The notes under the pieces are model-generated. The model was given only the letters and a program-made list of their open reading frames with translations. It ran no database searches and was not told the DNA's origin. Positions 11,004 to 19,142 of a stretch of DNA of 64,000 bases are shown here, piece by piece. The stretch spans positions 62,001 to 126,000 of the forward strand of contig NZ_SSMQ01000016.1 of NCBI RefSeq assembly GCF_005144585.1. The letters are read 5' to 3'. This stretch comes from Polyangium fumosum (GTDB lineage: Bacteria; Myxococcota_A; Polyangia; Polyangiales; Polyangiaceae). A program made the position numbers and the translations under genes. How positions within the stretch are numbered: the stretch's first letter is position 1; the number at the start of each line of letters is the position of its first letter.

Positions 11004-11897
11004 ATGACGCTCGCCTCCTCCGCCTACGGCCGTCCCCTCGGTCCCCTCTTCGCGCCGCTCGCCACGCAGGGTGCGCTCGCCGCGCTTGCGCCCAGCGCGC
11101 GCCTCGCGCTCGCCGCCGCGATGGCCGAGGGCCTCGGCCGGGCCTTTGCGCCCGGCGATACGCTCGTGGGCGCCGCCGGCTTGCCCACGGTCCTGCACCG
11201 ACCCACGGAATTGCGATTCGTCGCCATTCCCGGCGGCACGTTCGTGATGGGATTGTCCGACACCGAGATGGGCGAGATCACCGCCCTGTATACTCCCCTC
11301 GGCCGCGCCGACGAGGCGCGCGACCTCGTGTGCTGGTCGACGCAGCCGCCGCGCCGCGTCCACGTCCGTCCCTTCCTTTGCGCGCTCCTGCCCGTCACCG
11401 ATCGCCTCGCCCATGCGCGCCTCGCCGACATGTACCCCGGCGACGACGAGGGATACGTCCCTTCCGACACGCCCGTCCCCTTCACGCCGCGCCTCGCGGC
11501 CGAGCTCCGCGGCGTGCTCGGCTTCCGCCTCCTCTCCGAGGCCGAATGGGAATGGATCGCGCGCGAGGGAGGCGCCCGCGCCTGGCTTCGGGATCCCCCG
11601 GCATCCATCTCGCTCGCGCTCGATCCGACCCGTGACGCCTCGCCCCACCCCAATGCCTTTGGCATCGACCTGCTCCAGACCGGCCTCGAATTCGTCGCCG
11701 ATGCCTGGCACGAAGGTTATCTCGGCGCACCGGAAGACGCGATCGCCTGGCATCCGCGCGCCATTCCCGACAACACACGCGGCTGCCATGGTGGTTTCCA
11801 GGACGAAATCGAGGCCGTCCGCCTCCACGCCGGCGTCCGCGAGGGTCGCCACGGCGACGAACCGGCCGCCGTGCGCTTCGCGATCGACCTGCCCTGA
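11004..11897 (+). CDS. SUMF1/formylglycine-generating-enzyme-like protein
   Basis: 297 residues, ATG at 11004, 50 bp after the ligase gene. It contains the FGE-sulfatase fold landmarks: FVAIPGGTFVMGLSD near 72-86, LPVTDRLAHARLADMYPGD, and GFRLLSEAEWEWIARE. The usual C-terminal RGGSW...C region is altered to TRGCHGGFQDE with one Cys only, so the paired active-site cysteines of true formylglycine-generating enzymes are not evident. It is probably a non-FGE member of the superfamily (the group also holds EgtB-like oxygenases and non-catalytic proteins). Role unknown. Confidence 0.75.
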   Translation: MTLASSAYGRPLGPLFAPLATQGALAALAPSARLALAAAMAEGLGRAFAPGDTLVGAAGLPTVLHRPTELRFVAIPGGTFVMGLSDTEMGEITALYTPLGRADEARDLVCWSTQPPRRVHVRPFLCALLPVTDRLAHARLADMYPGDDEGYVPSDTPVPFTPRLAAELRGVLGFRLLSEAEWEWIAREGGARAWLRDPPASISLALDPTRDASPHPNAFGIDLLQTGLEFVADAWHEGYLGAPEDAIAWHPRAIPDNTRGCHGGFQDEIEAVRLHAGVREGRHGDEPAAVRFAIDLP

Positions 11898-11900
11898 CGC

Positions 11901-12680
11901 TCAGGGCTTCCCTTCGAGCGCCTGCACCATCCCGTCGAAGAACTTCTCCGACGTGCACTCCATCCCCGTGTAGAGCTCGACGAACGTCGTCTTCACGTGG
12001 TGGATCTTCCAGTCCCCCACCTGCGCCGTCCCGCCGCTCGGGATCTGCTCCTCGTCCATCCCGGCCAAGGCATTCACCGAATACAACGTCCGGACCTCCG
12101 CCTCCGGACAATCTTTCTTCTGCTGATTCACGCATTCGACCGCGAGCGAGAGCTGCGGCCCGCCGCCCGGGATCGCCGGCAACATCGCCGGGATCTCCGC
12201 GTTCGCATACCGCATCGCCACGGCTTGCCCTTTCGCGCCGCTCACCAGATACGATTGATTGTCCTGCTTCGCCGTCACCACGTCCCCCGCGGCGAACACC
12301 TCCCCGAGATTCGCGCCCTCCCAGGCGAACCGCGCGGGCATCCCTCCCGCATCGAAGGCGAGCTCCATTCCGAGCGCATCCACCGCCGTCACCGTCGCCT
12401 GCGCCCCACTCGTCAGATCCGGCGTCGGATCCTCGAACCCGAGCCACGGCCACGATCCGAGCACGACCTTGTCCTGCTCCGCCGTGCACGCGGGCCCCGG
12501 CCCTCCGCCTGCGCCGCCGGCCCCGCCCGCGCCGCCGCTCCCGCCCGCGCCGCCGTTTCCGTCGCCGCCCGCGCCGCCGCTTCCGCCCGCGCCGCCGCTC
12601 CCGCCGCCGTCTCCGCATCCCGCGAGGCACGCTCCCACGGCAATCACGAGCCCTGCCATCCAAGAGAATCGTCGTCCCAT
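11901..12680 (-). CDS. Lipoprotein with Gly-Ser-Ala linker, unknown function
   Basis: 259 residues from the ATG at 12680. Signal peptide and lipobox (ACLAGC), then an approximately 35-residue low-complexity GGSGGAGG linker, then a folded domain beginning ACTAEQDKVVLGSWPWLGFE. The linker type is common on myxobacterial surface lipoproteins and holds the domain away from the membrane. I do not recognise the domain; it contains three or four Cys residues that could form disulfides. The gene is convergent with the SUMF1-like gene, with 3 bp between the stops. Confidence 0.75.
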   Translation of the reverse strand: MGRRFSWMAGLVIAVGACLAGCGDGGGSGGAGGSGGAGGDGNGGAGGSGGAGGAGGAGGGPGPACTAEQDKVVLGSWPWLGFEDPTPDLTSGAQATVTAVDALGMELAFDAGGMPARFAWEGANLGEVFAAGDVVTAKQDNQSYLVSGAKGQAVAMRYANAEIPAMLPAIPGGGPQLSLAVECVNQQKKDCPEAEVRTLYSVNALAGMDEEQIPSGGTAQVGDWKIHHVKTTFVELYTGMECTSEKFFDGMVQALEGKP

Positions 12681-12727
12681 GCACCATGAAGCACATGCGA
12701 CTGGGGCGGCGTCAATCCCGCACTCTT

Positions 12728-13468
12728 TTACCAGCCCCCGCGCGCCCCGCCGCCCCCCGAACGACCTCCGCCGCCGGAGAACCCGCCGCCATCCCCGCCG
12801 CCGCCTCCTCCTCCGCGACCTCCGCGCATGAGGAACCACAAAATGGTGAGCGCGAGCGACGGATTCACCGCGAACAACACCAAAAACGCCACCACGGCCA
12901 CGCCAATCCAGACGAGCTCGTGCCCCCGCTTCGCCTCCGGCTGCGTCGTGTGCCCCGGCCCGGGCTCGGGCGCGAACGCGCGGCCCTCGATCGCTTGCAG
13001 CAACGCCGACACGCCCGCGTCGACGGCGCCGTTCGGATCTCCTGCCTGAAGCCGCGGCGCCATCACCTCCCGGATGATCCGCGAGGCGATCGCGTCCGGC
13101 ACGCGATCCTCCAGCCCATATCCCACTTCGATGTCGATCTTCCGGTCCTTGGCCAGGACGAACATCACGAGCCCGTCATCGAGCCCCTTCCGCCCGACCC
13201 CCCACGCCTCGAACGTCCGCACCGCCCAATCGTCGAGCGCCGCGCCCCCGATCGAATCGCCGATCCACACCACGACCTGGTGCCCCGTCTGCCGCTCGTA
13301 TTGCGCGAGGCGCTCGTCGAGCCGATGCCTCGTCTCGGGCGACAGCAGCCCCACGGTATCCGTGACGTGCTCGGTCGGCGCCGGAGGAATCGGCGCGGCT
13401 TGTCCCCGCGCGAGCCCGACGAACGAAAGCCACGCGGCGAGGACGAGGAACGTGACGGCGCGAATCAT
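12728..13468 (-). CDS. TPM-domain membrane protein (YgcG/TPM_phosphatase family)
   Basis: 246 residues. Signal peptide to about residue 23, TPM domain from about 30 to 150 (VTDTVGLLSPETRHRLDERL, GHQVVVWIGDS, KGLDDGLVMFVLAKDRKIDIEVGYGLEDR), a hydrophobic segment near 190-215, and a Gly-rich tail ending in FSGGGGRSGGGGARGGW. This is the standard YgcG layout. The family is regularly encoded beside LemA, as here, and has been linked to membrane protein quality control or photosystem repair in other organisms. It starts 10 bp after the LemA stop, so they form an operon. Confidence 0.9.
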   Translation of the reverse strand: MIRAVTFLVLAAWLSFVGLARGQAAPIPPAPTEHVTDTVGLLSPETRHRLDERLAQYERQTGHQVVVWIGDSIGGAALDDWAVRTFEAWGVGRKGLDDGLVMFVLAKDRKIDIEVGYGLEDRVPDAIASRIIREVMAPRLQAGDPNGAVDAGVSALLQAIEGRAFAPEPGPGHTTQPEAKRGHELVWIGVAVVAFLVLFAVNPSLALTILWFLMRGGRGGGGGGGDGGGFSGGGGRSGGGGARGGW

Positions 13469-13478
13469 GGCCGTCCGG

Positions 13479-14102
13479 TCAGAACTGCACGGCCGGCGGC
13501 CGCTCGGCGCCGCCCGTGGCCCGGAAATACGTCTTCGTGTCGAAGCGATCCCCGAACATGTCGGCGATGAGCGTCGTCGGGAAGCGGCTGCGCGTCGTGT
13601 TGAACTCCCGCGCCACCTCGTTGTACCGCATGCGCTCGACGGCGATTCGATTCTCGGTCCCCTCGAGCTGCGCCTGGAGATCCCGGAAGTTCTGCGTCGC
13701 CGACAGCTCGGGATATCGCTCGACGACCACGAACAGGCGACCCAGCGCCGACGAGAGTTGATCCTGCGCGGCCTGGAATTGCTCCATCGCGGCGGGATTC
13801 TCGGTCGCGTTCGCAGCCCCGCCGCCCGCTTGCATGCCGCCGCCCGTCACGGCCGCGGCGCGGGTCCGCGCGTCTGCCACCTGGACGAACGTATCCCGCT
13901 CGAAATTCGCCGCGCCGCGGACGGTCTCGACGAGGTTCGGTACGAGATCGAGGCGCCGCTGGTAGACGTTCTCGACCTGCGCCCATTGCTGCTCGACCGC
14001 CTGATCGAGCGAGACGAGCCGATTGTACGTGCTGATTCCTGCGCCCGCGACCACGAGCACCAGGATGAGGACGCCTGCGAGGACGAGGAGCGCCTGCTTC
14101 AT
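13479..14102 (-). CDS. lemA: LemA family protein
   Basis: 207 residues from the ATG at 14102; an in-frame codon six residues upstream is less likely. A single N-terminal membrane segment (ALLVLAGVLILVLVVAGA) is followed by the LemA alpha-helical domain: STYNRLVSLDQAVEQQWAQV, YQRRLDLVPNLVETVRG, ERYPELSATQNFRDLQAQLE and ENRIAVERMRYNEVAREFNT. LemA proteins are membrane-anchored helical bundles with the bulk outside the cytoplasm; biochemical function is poorly defined. The downstream TPM protein is the usual genetic partner. Confidence 0.93.
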   Translation of the reverse strand: MKQALLVLAGVLILVLVVAGAGISTYNRLVSLDQAVEQQWAQVENVYQRRLDLVPNLVETVRGAANFERDTFVQVADARTRAAAVTGGGMQAGGGAANATENPAAMEQFQAAQDQLSSALGRLFVVVERYPELSATQNFRDLQAQLEGTENRIAVERMRYNEVAREFNTTRSRFPTTLIADMFGDRFDTKTYFRATGGAERPPAVQF

Positions 14103-14189
14103 CGATACCCCCGTGCACACGGCGAATGCCGCGCCGCACGGGGGGATGCACGGAGCGTGCTGGCCGCCCTCGTCGAACGAAGGGCCCGG

Positions 14190-16898
14190 TCAGCCCCTCC
14201 GCCTGCGGCGCCGCATCGCCATCAACGCCATTCCAGCGAGGACCCCGAGCCCGCCCGCCGCGCCCGCCTCGCGCCCGGCGGCCCGGCAATCGCAGCCGCT
14301 CTCGTCCGGCGGATACGTCAGCACGCCTCCGCTGCCACCCGCGCCTCCACTCCCGCCCGCGCCGCCGCCTCCGCCCGCACCCCCGCTGCCACCCGCGCCG
14401 CCTGCGCCGCCGCTTCCACCGGCGCCACCACTCCCGCCCGCCCCGCCGCTCCCGCAATCGGGGATCGGCACGTACTGGCAGCCCGCTTGCGGATCACACG
14501 AATCGGCCGTGCACGGATCGCCGTCCACGCAGACCCTCAGCCGGCCCGTGCAGACCCCGAACGCGCAGCCGTCGTCGAGCGTGCACGCATTGTTGTCGTT
14601 GCACCCGACCGTATTCGCCGTGTGCTTGCAGCCGAGCTGCGGATCACAGGCGTCGTCCGTGCAAAGGTTCCCGTCGTCGCAGCTCGTGGCCCTTCCCCCC
14701 GCGCACGCGCCCCCCGCGCACGCCTCGCCCGTCGTGCAGGCGTCTCCGTCGGCGCAGGCCATTCCGTCGCTCGCGCCGGCGTCCTGACAGACGTCCTTCA
14801 CCACGATCTCGGCCCGCGTCATCTCGATCGGCGCCGCGCCCGGCACGTCCTTGTTGTGCTCCCAGAGCTGCCAGATCGTATCGCCCCAGGCCCGGAGCTG
14901 CCCGAAGAACGGGTCCGTCTGCGCGATGTACGCCGCGGGCTCCCCCGAGGGCGTCGGGCTCGCGAGCGACGTCCCCGTCCCGAGGATCTCGTCCCGCAAG
15001 AACTCCACGTATTCGCGGCTCGTCGTCTGGTAATAGAGCCGCACCTCCACGCGGCTCCCGCCCGCCGGCAACGTCAAGCTCACGTCGTCATAACCGCCCG
15101 TGTACTCCTCCGCCGAGAACAGGCCGGGCGCGACCGACCCCTCCCAGACCGGCTCGGACAGGCGCTTTTCGGCCTCGGCGATCCGGAATCCCTTCGGCGG
15201 GATGCGGTTGTCCTTCGACCGCTCCGTCCCGAGGAGGAAATGGAACGATTTCGTCTGTCCCGTCAACGAGCTCGCCATCTTCACCTCGTAGACGAGCCCC
15301 TCGTCGTGGGTCTCGTTCGCTCCGAGCGGCGGGCTCGACGGCGCGTGCGCGGGATCGAGCCCGCGGAGCGTGCCCACGCCGTCGTCGTACGGGTTCACCT
15401 CGTGGAGCATCGTATCCCCGTCGAACACCCGCACGTTGAGGAACATCCGCCGGCCCTCGGGATACCCCGTGATGAGCTTGTGCCCCGTGTTGTTCCGGAC
15501 CCGGAACGACGTCGCGCCGCTCAGCGGGTCGTAGGCCAGCGAGAGAATCGTCGCCGCGCGGCCGAGCGTCCATTTCGCGCGGTTCGACCCTGCGAGCAGC
15601 GCCCCTGCGTCGAGCCTCGTCCCCTCGTCGAGCGAGAGCGTCAGCGCCGCCGCGCCTTGCCCGAGCAACGCCGCGTTCGTCGCGTCGTAGTTCGTCGACG
15701 ACGGCACCGTGCTCGCGAGCAGCCACGGCACGAGCGCATTGCCGCCCGTGAGATCGTGCAAAGGCTGCCCGCTCGAAGGATGCTCCACGCTGTCCGTCGG
15801 TCGGATCACGGACCCGACGATCGACGCCCCCGCGCCCACGCCGTCCGGCATGTGGCAATCCTGGCACGACGCGATCGTATTGCCCGGCTGCCCCGTCTCG
15901 AACACGCCCGGCGCATACGGCCCCACGCCCGGCGCGCCGCCGGGCAGCCCGTAATCGCTCAGCATGAACTCCGACCACGTCCGCTCGACATGCGAATACT
16001 CGGCCGGCGGCTGGGTCTCCGTCGGCAGCACCGTCGTCCCGTCGTTTGGCATCGTGCCCTTCGCTCCCATGTTGGCGAGCACCGGGTTCGACACGTCGTG
16101 GCACGTCCCGCAATAATACTTGCTCTTGTGATAGCGGCTGTACTGCATCGGGTGGAACGCCTGCGCGTCCGCGAACGAGCCCCGCCGCTCCGGCTTGTCG
16201 CTCACGTAATATTGCCCCGCCCCGTTCTCCAGGTACGTCGCGCGCACGGGACGATGATCCGCGCCGAACATCGGGGTCCCATTGAAGAGCGTGTGCGACT
16301 GGGATTGCACGATGTCCGCCTCGCGCGCCTTCTCCGCCCCGACCGACGACATCGACCCGCTCATGTTCGTCTCGTCCCAGTACCCCGCCCAGTCGCTCCC
16401 CTCGCGCGTCCCCTGGAACGTGTCCTCGAAGAACGGGTCCACCATGCGGTGGCAGAAATCGCATTGCACCCCGTCGAAATCGGCGTCGCCCATCGCCTGG
16501 CCGTTCGTCGGATCACTCCGTAGCTCCAGCCACCCCTTCGGCATGTGGCAACGCAGGCAGATATCGGTCCCGTTCGGGTTGCCGAGCGCCCATATCGAGT
16601 CCTGCGCGGCGACCGTCAGCGCGGCCCAGAAAAACGGGTCCCGCGCGGCCTGCCCCATCATCGACCCTTTCCACCCGAACCCCGGCTCGATCGCCGGCGC
16701 ATACCCCGCGTGACAGCCGAGGCACTGCGAGGGCGGCTCGATCGCCATCTCCGCCCGCGGCTGCGTCCCCGGCATGCGGATCAGCGGATCGTATTGCACG
16801 ATCATCGGCTCCCACGCCCACGCGAGGGCGGGCGCGGCGGCGAGCGCGAAAGCGAGGAGGGCAGGGGTCTTGATCCGGGGGAAAGCGCGTTTCGTCAT
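14190..16898 (-). CDS. Pentaheme cytochrome c with Cys-rich repeats and MYXO-CTERM tail
   Basis: 902 residues from the ATG at 16898, chosen over a TTG two codons upstream because GGAG lies seven bases before it. Signal peptide to about residue 29. Five CXXCH heme sites: CLGCH 59-63, CLRCH 114-118, CDFCH 146-150, CGTCH 263-267, CQDCH 345-349. A beta-rich region follows, then Cys-rich DGNLCTDDACD-type repeats at about 690-800, a GGSGGAGG linker, and a C-terminal SGCDCRAAG motif, hydrophobic helix and Arg run, the MYXO-CTERM sorting tag. It is probably a surface-anchored electron carrier or multiheme oxidoreductase. No partner redox genes are adjacent. Confidence 0.85.
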   Translation of the reverse strand: MTKRAFPRIKTPALLAFALAAAPALAWAWEPMIVQYDPLIRMPGTQPRAEMAIEPPSQCLGCHAGYAPAIEPGFGWKGSMMGQAARDPFFWAALTVAAQDSIWALGNPNGTDICLRCHMPKGWLELRSDPTNGQAMGDADFDGVQCDFCHRMVDPFFEDTFQGTREGSDWAGYWDETNMSGSMSSVGAEKAREADIVQSQSHTLFNGTPMFGADHRPVRATYLENGAGQYYVSDKPERRGSFADAQAFHPMQYSRYHKSKYYCGTCHDVSNPVLANMGAKGTMPNDGTTVLPTETQPPAEYSHVERTWSEFMLSDYGLPGGAPGVGPYAPGVFETGQPGNTIASCQDCHMPDGVGAGASIVGSVIRPTDSVEHPSSGQPLHDLTGGNALVPWLLASTVPSSTNYDATNAALLGQGAAALTLSLDEGTRLDAGALLAGSNRAKWTLGRAATILSLAYDPLSGATSFRVRNNTGHKLITGYPEGRRMFLNVRVFDGDTMLHEVNPYDDGVGTLRGLDPAHAPSSPPLGANETHDEGLVYEVKMASSLTGQTKSFHFLLGTERSKDNRIPPKGFRIAEAEKRLSEPVWEGSVAPGLFSAEEYTGGYDDVSLTLPAGGSRVEVRLYYQTTSREYVEFLRDEILGTGTSLASPTPSGEPAAYIAQTDPFFGQLRAWGDTIWQLWEHNKDVPGAAPIEMTRAEIVVKDVCQDAGASDGMACADGDACTTGEACAGGACAGGRATSCDDGNLCTDDACDPQLGCKHTANTVGCNDNNACTLDDGCAFGVCTGRLRVCVDGDPCTADSCDPQAGCQYVPIPDCGSGGAGGSGGAGGSGGAGGAGGSGGAGGGGGAGGSGGAGGSGGVLTYPPDESGCDCRAAGREAGAAGGLGVLAGMALMAMRRRRRRG

Positions 16899-16946
16899 GG
16901 CCAAGCTCCGAGGCCGGTCATGCTCGCACGACGCCGCCCCCGTCCG

Positions 16947-18071
16947 CTACCGCGAAGGCTTGCGCCGCCGATCCACGTAGAACGCGAGGTTCTGCTGGAG
17001 CCGTGCGTCGTTCGGCCGCGCCTTCGTGGCCTTCCTCGCGGCCGCCTCGCCCACGTCGAACGCCCCGAGGAAGTAGGCGGACGAGGCCACGAGATCGGCC
17101 ATCTTCCACGTGTACACCTCCTCGTCCACGAAGAGCCTGTCCTCGACCGGCAACGGCAGCTCGTCGCCGCGCCGCGCGTAGAGGTACGTGAGCGCGTGCT
17201 CCTTGCGTGTATCGTGGTGCAGCGCGATCGCGTAGAGCGGCTCGGCCCGATGCGGCGCCGCGAGGTGCGCGTCGAGCCAGCGCGAGAGCACCCGCGGCCA
17301 GGGCAGGTTTTGCCCCACCCCGCACCGCGCGATTCCCATCTTCGACTCGAAGATCTCCTCCGCCCATCCCCCCATCGCGATCCGACGCGAGAATGCGGCC
17401 TCGGCCTCCTGGAATCGGCCGAGCCAGAGCAGCGTCTCGGCGAGGTAAAACGCCGCGCGCGCGTTCGTCGGATCCTCGGCGAGCGCCCGTTCGAGCAGCC
17501 CCACGTCGCGCTCCCAGCGCTTCTTGCTCCGCTCCGCCGACACCTCGCCGCGGTCGTGCCGGATCCGCACGTCGGGCACCCGCACGCTCGGCGGCGGCCG
17601 ATCGTCGTGCATCAGCACCTCGTGCACCACGCCGCGGAACCGCCAGCCTGCGGCGCTGCGCACGATCCGCGGCGAATCGAACTGGATCCCGAGCGCCACC
17701 CGCACGTAGTACGCCTCGCGCTCGGGCCCCTCGGCCGCCCGCTCCCGTTCGAGGAATGCGCGCAGCGCCTTGCCATTCTCGATCTCGTCGTCCGCGTCGA
17801 GCCAGAGCACGAACGTCGTCGCCTCGCCCGCCAGATCGAGCGCGCGATTCCGTGTCGTCGCGAAATCGACGAACGGCTCCTCGAAGAGCTCCCCGGGCAC
17901 CCCTTCCATTGCGCGGCGAACCACCTCCTGGGTGCCGTCCGTCGAGCCCGTGTCGAGGACGACCCAGCGATCCACGAAGGGTTTTGCGCTCGCCAGCGTC
18001 CGCGCGATCGTCGCCGCCTCGTCCTTCACGATCATCGACAGCGTGAGCAGGCTCCCGGGCTTCTTCGGCAT
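16947..18071 (-). CDS. Family 2 glycosyltransferase with TPR-like C-terminal region
   Basis: 374 residues from the ATG at 18071; an ATG at 18083 would add four residues and neither has a clear ribosome-binding site. The GT2 core is obvious: LTLSMIVKDEAATIARTL at about 9-26, VVLDTGSTDGTQE at 37-49 and the DXD-type metal motif WLDADDE at 90-96. After about residue 200 the chain becomes helical with TPR-like repeats (ARAAFYLAETLLWLGRFQEA). This combination occurs in GT2 enzymes that glycosylate proteins or cell-surface polymers. Acceptor unknown. It is divergent from the Gly/Asn-repeat gene at 18181, with about 110 bp between. Confidence 0.85.
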   Translation of the reverse strand: MPKKPGSLLTLSMIVKDEAATIARTLASAKPFVDRWVVLDTGSTDGTQEVVRRAMEGVPGELFEEPFVDFATTRNRALDLAGEATTFVLWLDADDEIENGKALRAFLERERAAEGPEREAYYVRVALGIQFDSPRIVRSAAGWRFRGVVHEVLMHDDRPPPSVRVPDVRIRHDRGEVSAERSKKRWERDVGLLERALAEDPTNARAAFYLAETLLWLGRFQEAEAAFSRRIAMGGWAEEIFESKMGIARCGVGQNLPWPRVLSRWLDAHLAAPHRAEPLYAIALHHDTRKEHALTYLYARRGDELPLPVEDRLFVDEEVYTWKMADLVASSAYFLGAFDVGEAAARKATKARPNDARLQQNLAFYVDRRRKPSR

Positions 18072-18180
18072 GGCGGGGGCCATGAAAGCCCGTGGGGCGG
18101 GGGGCTTGTCAAGCGCGGAGGGAGGGGAGCCCAGCATGCGGGATCTTGTCGTCCGCGTTCGTTTCTGCTCTCCTCGTCGC

Positions 18181-18528
18181 ATGCGTAAATTCTTGGTTGT
18201 CCTGGGTATCCTCGCGCCTCTTGCCCTCTCCCTGCCGGCCCGCGCGGACATCCCGCCCGCGACCTCGTCCGGCACCGGCGGCGCCGGCGGCACGGGTGGC
18301 AACGGCGGCAACGGCGGCAACGGTGGCAACGGCGGCAACGGCGGCAACGGTGGCAACGGCGGCAACGGTGGCGCTGCGAGCTCGACGGGCGGCTCCACGG
18401 AGCAACCGAACACGGACGAGGGGAGCTGCTCCGTCGTGGCCCCCGGCGCCGTGACCTACGGCGCCACGGGCGCGTGGATCCTCGGCCTCGGCGTGCTGGT
18501 CTACAGCCGCAGGTCCCGCCGTCGGTGA
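18181..18528 (+). CDS. Small exported Gly/Asn-repeat protein with MYXO-CTERM-like tail
   Basis: 115 residues from the ATG at 18181. Signal peptide MRKFLVVLGILAPLALSLPARA, a low-complexity core of nine or so consecutive NGG triplets in the middle third, then a Ser/Thr/Gly stretch, a Cys in EGSCSVVAPG, a hydrophobic helix and a terminal RRSRRR. The end has the Cys-helix-Arg layout of MYXO-CTERM sorting signals. With almost no folded domain it is probably a processed surface or structural peptide. The repetitive core is a 9-bp tandem repeat in DNA and may vary in length among strains. Confidence 0.7.
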   Translation: MRKFLVVLGILAPLALSLPARADIPPATSSGTGGAGGTGGNGGNGGNGGNGGNGGNGGNGGNGGAASSTGGSTEQPNTDEGSCSVVAPGAVTYGATGAWILGLGVLVYSRRSRRR

Positions 18529-18544
18529 GGGCGGCTTCGCCGTG

Positions 18545-18558
18545 CGCAGCATGCTGCG
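18545..18558 (+). terminator. Perfect 14-bp palindrome after the Gly/Asn-repeat gene
   Basis: CGCAGCATGCTGCG is a perfect palindrome 16 bp after the stop codon at 18528 and could fold as a short stem in the transcript. No T-run follows, so it is only a possible terminator or protein-binding site. Confidence 0.3.
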
Positions 18559-18604
18559 GCACGCGCGAAAGCGTTTCCGCCGATGAAGACGATCCGGGAG
18601 GAAG

Positions 18605-19125
18605 GGGGGCGTCACCCTCTGCCGACCGGGGTCATCGCCTCGACGAGGACGTCGCACCCCTCCCCTGACAGGGGGCCGAGCCCTCGGCCAGCCTGTCGCA
18701 ATCCTCTCCCAGCAGGGTCCGAGCCTTCGGCAAGGGGGACGCACCCCTCCCCGGACCGGGTCCGAGCTCTCTCCAGGCATGTTGCAGCCCACCCCCGACA
18801 GGGTCCGAGCTCTCGGCAAGGGGGCCGTGACCCTCTGCGGACAGGGGTCCGAGCCTCTGCGAGGAGGGTTGCGACCCTCTGCGGACAGGGTCCGAGCCTC
18901 TGCGAGGAGGGTTGCGACCCTCTGCGGACAGGGGTCCGAGCCTCTGCGAGAGTGTTACAGCCCACGCCCCCCAGGGTCCGAGCTCTCTCCAGACGTGTCG
19001 CGACCCTCCCCCGGCAGGGTCCGAGCCCTCTCCAGACGTGTCGCGACCCTCCCCCGGCAGGGTCCGCACCCTCGGCGAGGGGATCGTGACCCTCTGCGGA
19101 CAGGCGTCGTCGCCTCTGCACAGCG
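18605..19125. repeat. Tandem array of about twelve 43-bp units
   Basis: A GTCCGAG-type core recurs near 18632, 18675, 18718, 18761, 18804, 18848, 18891, 18935, 18977, 19020, 19063 and 19106, a spacing of 42-44 bp. Each unit contains up to three short inverted repeats: GGACaggGTCC, CCTCtgcGAGG and GGGTtgcgACCC. Units differ by point changes and fall into subtypes (CTCTGCGAGG, CTCTCCAGACG, CTCGGCAAGG). Units abut with no unique spacers, so this is a minisatellite and not CRISPR. It fills the whole gap between the small surface-protein gene and the serine hydrolase. Open frames across it on both strands reflect composition and are not called genes. Confidence 0.9.
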
Positions 19126-19142
19126 GGTCGGGAAAGCTCGCG

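Noticed and set aside
13074-16523. 1149-residue plus-strand frame opposite the cytochrome gene
   Set aside because: Arg/His/Pro-rich shadow of the cytochrome, LemA and TPM genes, typical of high-GC antisense; no domain and no start signal.
18605-19125. CRISPR array reading of the 43-bp repeats
   Set aside because: Units abut with no unique spacers and no cas genes are nearby; it is a tandem repeat.
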